In this document: one piece after another, positions 35,054 through 44,578 of the stretch
How positions within the stretch are numbered: position 1 is the first letter of the stretch
Layout of the letters: each line of letters starts with the position of its first letter
Assembly (NCBI GenBank): GCA_039583875.1
Contig: CM077166.1
Coordinates: forward strand, 89,278,564-89,342,563
Length of the DNA: 64,000 bases
Direction: 5' to 3'
Source: Platanthera guangdongensis
Taxonomy: Eukaryota > Streptophyta > Magnoliopsida > Asparagales > Orchidaceae
Translations under genes and position numbers: made by a program
Notes under the pieces: model-generated
Told to the model about the DNA's origin: nothing
Database searches by the model: none
Seen by the model: the letters and a program-made list of their open reading frames with translations, nothing else

Positions 35054-38000
35054 TTATTTAAGACTTCCTCCATCTAACATTCCTAACTGATTTAGGAAGA
35101 AGGTGTGTTTCTTTTCATCCAATGGCTTGGTGAAAATATCTCCCCTTTGTAAATCAGTTGGGATATATTATAATTCAATTTTATTCTTTTCAACATTATC
35201 CCTTAAGAAATGATGCCTAATCTCTATATGTTTTGTCCTACTATGGAGGACTGGATTTTGAGCTATAGAAATAGCACTAGTATTGTCACAAAAGATTTTA
35301 GACTTCTCTAAGTTGTAGCCATAGTCTAGGAGTTGGTTTTGAATCCACAAGATTTGTGAACAACAACTGCCTACAGCCATATATTCAGCTTCAGCAGTTG
35401 AAGTTGACACAGATGTTTGTTTCTTACAAAACCAAGAGACAAGTCTGTCACCAAGGAACTGACAAGTTCCACTGGTGCTTTTCCTGTCAATTCTGCATCC
35501 AGCATAGTCAGCATCAGAGAATCCAGTTAACTCAAATGCTGAATCTTTTGGATACCAGAGACCTAGATTTGGACAACTTTTAACATACCTGAGAATCCTC
35601 TTTACTAAAGTTAGGTGTGACTCTCTAGGGCTTACTTGGAACCTAGCACATATACATATAGCAAACATTATATCTGGTCTACTAGTTGTAAGATACAGTA
35701 AAGAGCCAATCATTGCCCTATATGTTGTCTGATCAACAGGTTTCCCATGTTCATCAACATCCAATACAACATTAGTAGGCATGGGTGTTTTCATACAAGA
35801 TGCTTCAGACATGCCAAATTTCTTAACCAGTTCATTTGCATATTTGGTTTGAGAAATAAAGATGCCTTCAGCATGTTGTTTGACTTGCAATCCTAGGAAG
35901 AAGGATAGCTCACCCATGCTACTCATCTCAAATTTAGAATGCATCAGGTTAGAAAACCTTCTGCACAATTTGGAGTCAGTAGAACCAAAAATGATATCGT
36001 CTACATAAATTTGTACTAGTAGGGTATGGGACTTATGGGTTCTAATGAAAAGAGTTTGGTCTACTCTACCCCTTATAAAACCATTTTCCAAGATAAAGCA
36101 TGCTAGGGTCTCATACCATGCTCTAGGAGCTTGCTTGAGACCATATAATACTTTGTTCAGTCTAAAAACATAATCAGGAAAAGTTGGAGAGATAAAACCT
36201 GGAGGTTGTCTGACATAAACTTCCTCTTTGATGTCTCCATTCAAGAAAGCACTTTTGACATCCATCTGATATACTTTGAAGCCTTTATGTGCTGCATATG
36301 CTAGAAATATTCTGATGGCTTCTAATCTTGCAACTGGTGCAAAGGTCTAGTCGTAGTCGATCCTTCCTCTTGAGAGTATCCCTGAGCAACTAGCCTTGCC
36401 TTGTTCCTTATAATTACTCCTTGATCATCCAATTTGTTTCTGAATACCCATTTTGTTCCAATAATTGAGTGATCCTTAGGCTTTGGCGCTAGTTCCCATA
36501 CTTTGTTCCTCTCAAATTGATGCAACTCCTCTTGCATTGCAATGATCCAGAGTGGATCTTGCTCTGCATCTTGAATGGACTGAGGTTCAATTTGAGATAG
36601 GAAGCAGGTGTGCAATAGGTTTTGGTTGACCTGATTTCTGGTTTGCACACCAGCTGAGATTTCTCCAATTATTTGGGAAATTGGATGGTCTCTTGATGTT
36701 ACTAAATCAACAGGGGTGTTGATTGTTCACCAACCTGTGTTGTTGTTTCCTCTTGTGGTACAACAACTGGCTCTTCAAGTTGTTCTTCAATGTGTTGAGC
36801 ATTTTCTTCATCTCCACTGCTTTCATCCTCTTGAGTAACCTGTAACTTGTTTAAATCTTCAACTAGAGAATGTTCCTTCAAAGGTTCTATGGTAGAAGAA
36901 TTCTTCTCCTTGAAAGACATGTTAGTTTCATCAAATGAAATGTGAACAGATTCCTCAATTTTCAAAGATGATTTGTTATAGACCCTATAAGCCTTGCTGA
37001 TCATGGAGTATCCCAGAAACACTCCTTCATCAGCTTTGGCTTGAAATTTTGCTAGATATTTCTTGTCATTATTATGAATGTAGCAAATACAACCAAAAAC
37101 TCTAAAATAGTCAACTTTAGGTTTCTTCCCTTTGAGTAATTCATAGGGAGTCTTTCCCTTTAGTTTATGTATCAGACTTCTGTTCAGCACATAGTTGGAG
37201 GTGTTCACTGCCTCTGCCCAAAAGGATAGAGGTAGATGAGCATCTAACAACAATGTGGTGGCAGATTCAATAAGGGTTCTATTTTTCCTTTCAGCTACCC
37301 CATTTTGTTGAGGAGTTCTAGGAGCTAAGAAAGTGTGCCTGATCCCTTCACTCTGACAGAACTCTTGCATAAGAAGAGAATCAAACTCTGTCCCATGATC
37401 ACTTATGATCAGGGCAATGTGAGTATCAAACTCAATCTATATACATTTGAGAAACTCTGTCAGACACTTAAAGTTATCAGACTTCTTCCTTAGAAAGAAC
37501 ACCCAAGTGAATCTAGAGAAGTCATCTACAACTACTAAAGTGTAGGATTTCCCTCCTAGGCTTTGTACTGTGATGGGTCCAAAAAGATCCATGTGTAACA
37601 GATACAATATCCTAGGTGAAACAGTCTTATTAAGTGACTTAAAGCTGTTTTTAGTTTGCTTGCATAATTGACAAGCCCTGCAGAGTCCTTCCTTCTTGTA
37701 TGGGCCAGAAGGTAGTCCTCTAACAAGGTTATCCTTGGATAGCCTAGCAATAGTTCTAAGGTTTAGGTGTCCTAATCTCTTATGCCATAAAATATTGGGT
37801 CTACAGACAGAATTAAACAAGCAGATATCTACATTAGTTGAAAGAAAGTCTACTATATAGATGTTACCTTTTCTTTTACCTGTCAACACAGTTGTGTTGT
37901 CCTCTGACTTGATTTTGCATAAGGCTTTGCTGAAGGTCACCTGGTAGCCTTCATCACACAGCTGACTGATACTAATTAGATTGTGCTTCAGTCCTTCCAC

Positions 38001-38216
38001 GTAAGCTACCTTCTTGAAAGTTACTGATCCAATCTGGACTACATCATATCCTTTAGTCTGTCCAAAGTTTGTATCACCAAAGATAACTTTGGGTCCAAGC
38101 TTGGCTCTGAAGGATGTGAGGTTGTCCTTGTTCCCTGTCATGTGCTTAGAGCACCCACTATCTAAGTACCATTGTTGGTTAGATATTGGATAGGTCTTCA
38201 CCTGCACATAAGACAA
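35054..38216 (-). pseudogene. pol: copia E pol (protease, integrase, RT, RNase H)
   Basis: Protease WYLDSGCSKHMTG (about 38170); gag-pre-integrase LWHKRLGHLN..CRACQLCKQTK (about 37790-37640); integrase catalytic HMDLFGP, SDHGTEFD and AERKNRT (37590-37290); RT from [12 protein letters not shown] (36460), [11 protein letters not shown] (36265), intact active site YVDDIIFGS (about 36000); RNase H with [30 protein letters not shown] and DIFTKPLDEKK, ending at 35054. Defects: TAG at 37437-37439 between integrase motifs, frameshift near 36718, frameshift plus TAG near 36350, TAA at 35168-35170 in RNase H. With only these lesions it is the best preserved copia pol in the window. Copia order is integrase then RT. 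Confidence 0.92.
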
Positions 38217-39288
38217 TTCATTTGTTTTTGACCCAGTTTACCTTGGGCCTAGGTTTATAACCTTTAAATTCTGAAATGAAAGACATCCCAGGTTGACTCT
38301 TATATCCTTCAGGATGATATCTCCTTGGAGGTATAATCCATTCAGTATAAGGGTTAAAGATTTGGGATGAAGGACCCTTAGGATTCAATTTTGATTTGCA
38401 TTTGAAAAATTTTCCAGAGCTCTGACTTCTGTTCGACGATCTTGGAGCTGCATTCGATGATCTTGGGTCAGATCGTCGAGCTCCGTTCGACGGTCGACTA
38501 TGGCTGAAGTCAGGTATTTGAGATCGTCGACCTGCGTTCGACGACTGTGGCTGAGATCATCGATCTGCGTTTGACGATTTTGCCCGAGATCGTCGAGCTG
38601 CATTCGGCGATCGTCGATCTTCATTCGGCGATCGTTGATCTCCGTTCGACGATTTATTCTGGGACTTAGTTTTCTGAGGCAGATCAGAATTTTTCCTAGC
38701 AACCTCTACAACTCCCTTTCCTTTATCAGAAATGAATTTGATTGGAGTTGTTAGGACTATAGGTTGGCTGGATGAAGCACCCAAGCCCAGTGTACTGTTA
38801 AATCTAGAGTTCACTGTGCTTGTGATGTCCATCAGCTTGATGCTTCTCCCATTAAGGGATTCTTCAAGCTTCTTGGCCTCAAAGAGCTCACTTTTCAGTG
38901 AAGCTATCTGTTCCCTACAGCACTCCAACTCCTGAGAGAGTTTGAGGTTTTCTGACTTTAAAGTATTGTGTTCAGATAATTGATTTCTGAGAGAGATAAT
39001 CTCTTTCTCAGACTTTAGCAGGTCTAAAAACAGTGCTTTAAATTCAGATTTAAAATCTTCTGAACTAAAATCAAAAGAACCAATTACCTGATCTTCTTCA
39101 GGTTGAGTCTCTGAGTCTGACTCTGACTCTTCTTCCTCTGAATTGTGCTGTGAGGAATTGATTGTCATCATGCAGAACTCCTTTTCTTCTGCATCATCCT
39201 CATCATCACTGGAGCTGGATGAGGCTTCTGACTCCTCTTCTGTCTCACTCCAGGATTCAGCAACAAACCCTTTTCTTGTATGCTTGTT
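38217..39288 (-). pseudogene. copia E gag-protease linker: acidic, coiled-coil and motif-encoded Arg-rich segments
   Basis: Continuing from Gag: Ser/Glu/Asp-rich stretch (39270-39130), a heptad-like region (SEKEIISLRNQL, LKLSQELECCREQIASLKSE; about 39020-38890), SIKLMDITSTVNSRFN, GLGASSSQP, then at 38665-38425 the inverted TCGACGA cluster, which in frame encodes a repeated DRRSPN-type peptide. Frame integrity is lost in the cluster. Domain order is the same in B. Likely an extended Gag C-terminus. Confidence 0.7.
38425..38665. repeat. inverted TCGACGA motif cluster inside E coding linker
   Basis: GTTCGACGATCTTGGAGCTG, GATCGTCGAGCTCCGTTCGA, GTTCGACGACTGTGG and about six more, the same motif class as in LTR E and the pol-ORF3 spacer of E. 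Confidence 0.88.
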
Positions 39289-40293
39289 TTAGCTTGAAGA
39301 AGGTTTGCCATTGCCATTCCTTTTGGAGTCTTTCTCCTTTCTTCTTTCTTTCCTGTCCCTTCTGTCCTTGTTCTTGTTCTCTGGACAGTCAGGAACTATG
39401 TGCCCTGGTTTCCTGCAACCAAAGCAAATGATGTCTTTATTATTACTAATGGAGTTGTCATACCTTGGCTTATCCTGCTCCTTGTATAATCTTCTTCTGA
39501 AGTCCTTTCTGGCCATTTTGTAAAATCTTTTGGCCAGCAGACTGAGTAGTTCATCATTGCCTGCAGCTTTATCTTCAGGCAGATCTTCAGTTGCCTTGAA
39601 AGTTATGGTCTTCTCTTTTCTTGTGGCTGGTGAGGCAGCCTTCTGTTCTTGCTCTCTATTTTTGATGAGTAGCTCATAAGATTTGAGCTTACCCAATAGA
39701 GCTTCAGTAGTGATCTCATTCAGACTTCTGGCATCCTTAATTGGCCAGATTCATGAATCCCAAATGCTGGGGAAGCACATTAGGATCTTGTCATTAAGTT
39801 TTGTTAGAGTGATCTCTTTGTCCAATGTCATGAGTTCACTGACAATTAGACTTAGTCTGTTTTACATATCTCCCACTGACTCAGTTTCCCCCTTTTTGAA
39901 ATTCTCATATTGAGAGATGAGATGGGATCTTCTATCCTTTCTCTCATCAGCTGAGCCTGAGACTATTTCTGAGAGTTTATCCCAAATTTCCTTGGCTGAA
40001 TTGCATTCAGCTACCTTTTGAAATATGTCATCAGACATTGTCTGGGCTAGGATGTTCATAGCCTTAGCATCAGCTACCTTCCATCTCTTGATGTCAGCAT
40101 CTGTTCCTGATGGAGGTGGCACAGCATTTGTGCTTGTGTTCTCTGGGCGTCTTGGACATACTGTCAAAACAGAATTAAAAATATCTTTGTCAATAGAATT
40201 CATGTAAAGTCTAATCCTTGCTTTCTAAAGTGCAAACTTGGATAGATTGCACACTGGAGGTCTGGTGCTAGCATAATCTTTGTTTTGGGCCAT
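39289..40293 (-). pseudogene. gag: copia E gag
   Basis: ATG at 40293 (MAQNKDYASTRPPVCN). Codon 23 is TAG (40225-40227), the same codon that is TAA in B. UBN2-type core follows: YMNSIDKDIFNSVL, MNILAQTMSDDIFQKV, SADERKDRRS, SQYENFKKGE, DKILMCFPS, LLGKLKSYELLI, LLSLLAKRFYKMARKDFRRR, zinc knuckle CFGCRKPGHIVPDC (CCHC intact, about 39425-39385) and a Lys/Arg tail to 39289. Other stops: TAA near 39862 and TGA (probably from CGA) near 39754. Confidence 0.9.
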
Positions 40294-40402
40294 GATTTGT
40301 GAAAATAGAATCTAATAATAAAATACAAAAGACAACAGATCTAGTTTGGGATCTTTGGGTTCAGGTGTTAGCCTATACAACCAATCAGGTATGATATGTT
40401 TA

Positions 40403-40425
40403 ACCAACCTCGCTCTGATACCAAT
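40403..40425 (-). promoter_or_regulatory. primer binding site of copia E
   Basis: The minus strand reads ATTGGTATCAGAGCGAGG immediately after the LTR. It is the best match in the window to the initiator Met-tRNA complement. A ~110-base leader (40294-40402) separates it from gag. Confidence 0.92.
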
Positions 40426-41186
40426 TGAAAGTGCAGCTAGATCTGATATACTCTAGAGGGGGGTGAATAGAGTATATGGTGCTTTAAAAACTTTTACAAC
40501 AATTGTTGTAATAGGAGTGAGCAGGGAAGCAATAATAAATCTAATCACAGAGCTAAGTTAAACAAAAGCTAAGCACAGAAAAATCAAGGCCAGAAACAAA
40601 CATAAACACAAGCAAAACCAGAAGACACAATGGAATATAGTGGTTCCCCTAAACATGGGTACATCCACTCTTCCACCACCCTAGGTAGGAATCAACTGCA
40701 GGATGAGTTGATCAGGTGTCCTGGGCACCAATGAGCTTTTGATAAGGTGCTCAAAAACTAGAGCAGATTTTTTGATCAGGTGTCTTGCCACCAATGAGCT
40801 TTTGAAAAGAAGCTCAAAAACCAGGCTCAAACTTTTGAAGGGAGTTTGAGAAACCCTTTATAGAGAGAGGGGTGAGAGATTGATGGAAGTCTTCTCTTTC
40901 TCAAACAACTGAGAAGACTGTGTGGATTGTTGATGTCAAAGCTCCCCCTGAATCCTTGAGATCTTCAGAAGAAAAGCTTTGCTGAGGGTGATAGGCATTC
41001 AAAGATTGAACTCCAGCAATAGATGATTTCAGCAATAGCTGAAATGTTGAATGTCTGGAGTCTGAAATATGTTGGCCTTGAACACTTTGAAAACTAAAGA
41101 GATTTGAGGATTTTAGAAAGCTTGATCTCCTTGGATGAGTGTTCTTCAGAATTCTTTGTGACAGAAGATTTTTGAATGTGTCTCTG
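40426..41186 (-). repeat. 5' LTR of copia E, primer-side half only
   Basis: Starts TGAAAGTGCAGC at 40426 and matches the 3' LTR from 26865 until GTGTCTCTG at 41186, where F is inserted. The U3 half lies beyond F and the gap and is not in this window. Confidence 0.92.
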
Positions 41187-42807
41187 TGAAAGTCCACCTA
41201 GTGTCGGCTATGTGCACCTATGGGGGGGGATAGGTGACGTGTGGTTCTTTTGCGAAATTACAGATGTACCTGCATAATAAAAAAACAACAAACACAGCAC
41301 ACAGAAAAACACGCAAATTTATAGTGGTTCCCCGACTTGGGTACATCCACTTTCCCCCTTCGACCTATCTCCCCAACAAGGGACGACTCGGTCACTTCAC
41401 CAACGGATTGAAATCCAATCCCTTCACTAACGGAAGGAGCCCTTCCACACGTGAGAGTCAACACTCCCACAAATCGGGTTGCACCCAACCCTTACAACAC
41501 GGAACAAGAGTTCCTTTACAATGAAATAAAAGTAGAATGTACACGTGATACAAACTTCTCTTGGAGACACCGGTGTTCCTCTTTGTTCGACGACGTGTTC
41601 TTGAAGTCGATCAAGAGTCTACGACCTTGGTCTCTCTTGGAGAGGATTTCCCCGGAACCGGCGACGGCACACGAGCGGCGGCTAGCTTCGGGATCGGCGG
41701 CTACGATGAAGTGCAGCTGCTGAACTTGGAGATCCAAATTTCGTTGCGAAGCAAGCTCGGTCTACCAACGGTCACACGAGGATCGGTCGTCTCGATCGAT
41801 TCGGATGGGAAGTGTTTCCGATCAACAAATCGAGAGACAAAGGATCTCTGGATAGACTCGTGAGACTCAAGCCTTGCTAAGCTACTGTCGCGGAGATCGG
41901 GAAGAAGATCTATCGGTGGCGGCGACGGAGACTTGCGCGAGCGGCGACGGAGGCGGCGGAAGGATTCGCGATTTTAGGTTTCCGTGAGCTCGCGTATTTT
42001 CTCTGTGTATCTACTGTTCAAAATACCCATGTATTTATACTGTAGCTACCCCCAATAAGACCGTTTGTGGACCCACAGAGGTAGCCCCCAGTCCCGGTCC
42101 AGATATTAAACAGCGGCAGAATCCGGTTCAGGAAATTAACTGAGAAAACGCCAAGGAAAAATCTGCGAGAATCGCAGACGATTCTCGACGAATCGGTGAG
42201 AATCATCAAGTGATTCTCGACGATTCGTCGAGAATCGATTGTGATTCTCGTCGAATTACTTGTCGATTCTCAACGAATTCTACTTGTATTCATGGGCTGC
42301 ATGACCATTGGTTCGGCGGGAATTACAAGCGATTCTCGCCGAATCTTACTTGGCACCATATTGAGATGGCCAGAAGGAGTCGGCGAGAGTCATTGATAAT
42401 TCTCGTCGATTCGGCGAGAATCACCAAGTGATTCTCGCCGATTCGGCGAGAATCACTTGGTGATTCTCGTCGAATTTGCCTTGGACGATTTTTCGTCTTC
42501 CACCTAGGAGCTGCTCTTGATCTCCATGCTCCTTGTCTTCTCTTGCATATGAGCGGCCCTGTACTTGAAGTAAGTGCACTCCAATAGAGAGAGTACACAT
42601 AGCCAACACACTGATCTGCTCAACGAGGGATTACGTCGTGCAGAGATCCGTGTATATTGACCTACTGCACCCTGACATTGGTGTGCACTTAGCGTGGAGA
42701 AACTGCAAGTACAACTTGAAAAAGGTTTATCAAATACATAGTCTATTGACCTTAGCTTGTCCAGGGGCTTCTTCAAATCAGGTACATTGTGGATACAATA
42801 CCCAACA
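41187..42807 (-). repeat. 3' LTR of copia F
   Basis: TGAAAGTCCACC (41187) to ATACCCAACA (42807), 1621 bp, minus orientation because a polypurine tract adjoins the right end. The left flank CTCTG (41182-41186) is a target duplication half. It has the shared copia LTR feature CCTATGGGGGGGGATAGG and, at 42185-42480, a GATTCTCG.CGAATC inverted-repeat cluster. It shares little sequence with LTR E apart from these short blocks, so it is a separate family. The GC-rich 41600-41960 part shows no accepted gene. Confidence 0.88.
42185..42480. repeat. GATTCTCGNCGAATC inverted-repeat cluster in LTR F
   Basis: About ten units of GATTCTCGACGAATC, GATTCTCGCCGAATC or the reverse. Positions 42415-42441 and 42443-42469 are a perfect inverted repeat with 27-base arms around a single T. 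Pairing continues to 42409 and 42475 with one mismatch. Location is +330 to +620 from the LTR 5' end (42807). Confidence 0.92.
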
Positions 42808-43144
42808 ATCTCCCCCTATTTGAAGAAGCCTAAACCCTACAAGCTAAGGTTGAATAGAGCAAGTGAAAGGAAAGCAACTGAAGACCCATAAACGTAACAT
42901 CATTAAGTGGAGACATCCCTTACCAATACGAGTGCTTGGGAGCAAGCTGGAGCCACTTTAGCCTTGACCCCGAAAGGGTGATCTCCCCTTTTCGGCTTCG
43001 GCAAATCGGGTCAGGAACCTTTGGCCCTTAGCTCCCCCTCAGTTCTTGCATCTGTACTCCACGCTGGTTTTCCCGGCTTCCCCTCAGATTATGCACGAGG
43101 TGGGAGCCTCTGTAGTCTTCATTCTTCATAATTGAGCATCCCCA
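42808..43144 (-). other. polypurine tract and 3' internal part of copia F
   Basis: The minus strand reads AAATAGGGGGAGAT at 42821-42808, then the LTR. The remaining ~320 bases (TCCCCC- and CTTCGGC-containing) show no accepted reading frame and run into the assembly gap. Confidence 0.8.
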
Positions 43145-43644
43145 NNNNNNNNNNNNNNNNNNNNNNNNNNNNNNNNNNNNNNNNNNNNNNNNNNNNNNNN
43201 NNNNNNNNNNNNNNNNNNNNNNNNNNNNNNNNNNNNNNNNNNNNNNNNNNNNNNNNNNNNNNNNNNNNNNNNNNNNNNNNNNNNNNNNNNNNNNNNNNNN
43301 NNNNNNNNNNNNNNNNNNNNNNNNNNNNNNNNNNNNNNNNNNNNNNNNNNNNNNNNNNNNNNNNNNNNNNNNNNNNNNNNNNNNNNNNNNNNNNNNNNNN
43401 NNNNNNNNNNNNNNNNNNNNNNNNNNNNNNNNNNNNNNNNNNNNNNNNNNNNNNNNNNNNNNNNNNNNNNNNNNNNNNNNNNNNNNNNNNNNNNNNNNNN
43501 NNNNNNNNNNNNNNNNNNNNNNNNNNNNNNNNNNNNNNNNNNNNNNNNNNNNNNNNNNNNNNNNNNNNNNNNNNNNNNNNNNNNNNNNNNNNNNNNNNNN
43601 NNNNNNNNNNNNNNNNNNNNNNNNNNNNNNNNNNNNNNNNNNNN
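43145..43644. other. assembly gap, 500 N
   Basis: Exactly 500 undetermined bases, the usual placeholder for a gap of unknown size. The elements left (F, minus) and right (H family LTR) need not be neighbours in the genome. Confidence 0.98.
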
Positions 43645-44578
43645 TTGATATAACTGCAACCCAAACTCAATAAACACTTAGCACAACACAGACTGGAAAG
43701 AAACAGGACTTATGTGGTTATACACTTGAATAAAGGATTGTAACACCAGTTGGCACTTAAGGACTAACATCAAGTGTCCAAAAGAGACTATAAAAACACA
43801 TCAAATCTGAATGTGTGCTAGCACTTCCTAGGTATACACGGCATGGCAAAGCGAGAACAAAAGAGTCTCCAATCAACTTCATCATCAATGTAGTGCTACA
43901 AAAGAGGGAAAAACACTGCATGGCTTAGGCATTTTTTGGCCGGCGTGCTAGCTCCTTGCATGCGATCCTTGCCCTGTAAAATTATTGTAACGTGGGTCAG
44001 CAAAGGCTGACCTCAAACTGGTGTAACAACAATCTCCTCCCGGCCACCCCTAACGGACCCGGGGAACCCTCCAACCTGTAAGTCAGCACTTCATATGCAA
44101 TTAAAAAATAGCTATAAACAGAGAAGAACACTAAAACAGCTTGGATGTCTCAATCATCAATCATGTTCTCTATTGGTTGAGCTTATAAAGAAAAGGGCTA
44201 CTATGCAACATGAATGCAACACCCGGCGGCTTCACCCAGGGTACCCCTACTGCGTATGCATCTAGCACAACATCAATCAATGGGTACTCACAATTTCCCC
44301 ATTGGCATAAAGCTGCAAACACTAAGGGAACACCTCTCCCTCAAACGGCGCACAGGCCGCCACAAGGTAATCTTGCAAGGCCCACCCCGCTCGTGGGATT
44401 AGCCCGGGCTTGCCGCAGCTCTGACATTCTCATGCCAGGTTCAACAAACAAAGACCCGACCGATTCTAAGAAGCCTTGCTGGACCCCACCCACTGTGGCT
44501 CTTTGCTACGGGTTTGCCCCAAGCTTGGCATTCTCGTCAGTATCACAGAAGGAGGACTAGTCTACGCCGGGACACTCT
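43645..44578 (-). repeat. left piece of an older gypsy H LTR
   Basis: Diverged but colinear with the first third of the H LTR on the plus strand: GATATAACTGCAACCC, AACACAGACTGGAAAG, TTTTTGGCCGGCGTGCTAG, GTAACGTGGGTCAGCAAAGG, ending GCCGGGACACTCT at 44578. The very next H LTR position (CTCTCCACACATGACG) reappears at 62035. The two pieces are therefore one LTR split by insertion of the tandem H element. Confidence 0.88.

Larger units (their letters stand above)
26865..41186 (-). mobile_element. copia element E, nearly full length, with nested insertions
   Basis: Minus-strand Ty1/copia element: 5' LTR (40426 onward), primer site, gag, linker, pol, spacer, ORF3, polypurine tract, 3' LTR (to 26865). 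It contains a family A solo LTR (28499-31423), and its 5' LTR is cut by F at 41187, so the outer end and second target duplication are not visible. Size, pol order and a third ORF fit Sirevirus-like elements; lineage placement is inference. Over the first ~440 aligned bases of the two LTRs I count about 15 differences, roughly 3%, so the insertion is not very recent. Confidence 0.88.

Noticed and set aside
41451..41863. Plus-strand ORFs of ~90-100 codons in LTR F
   Set aside because: Antisense to the element, GC-rich and overlapping each other; no recognisable domain.
43119..43677. Three ~180-residue ORFs over the gap
   Set aside because: They consist almost entirely of undetermined residues from 500 N.
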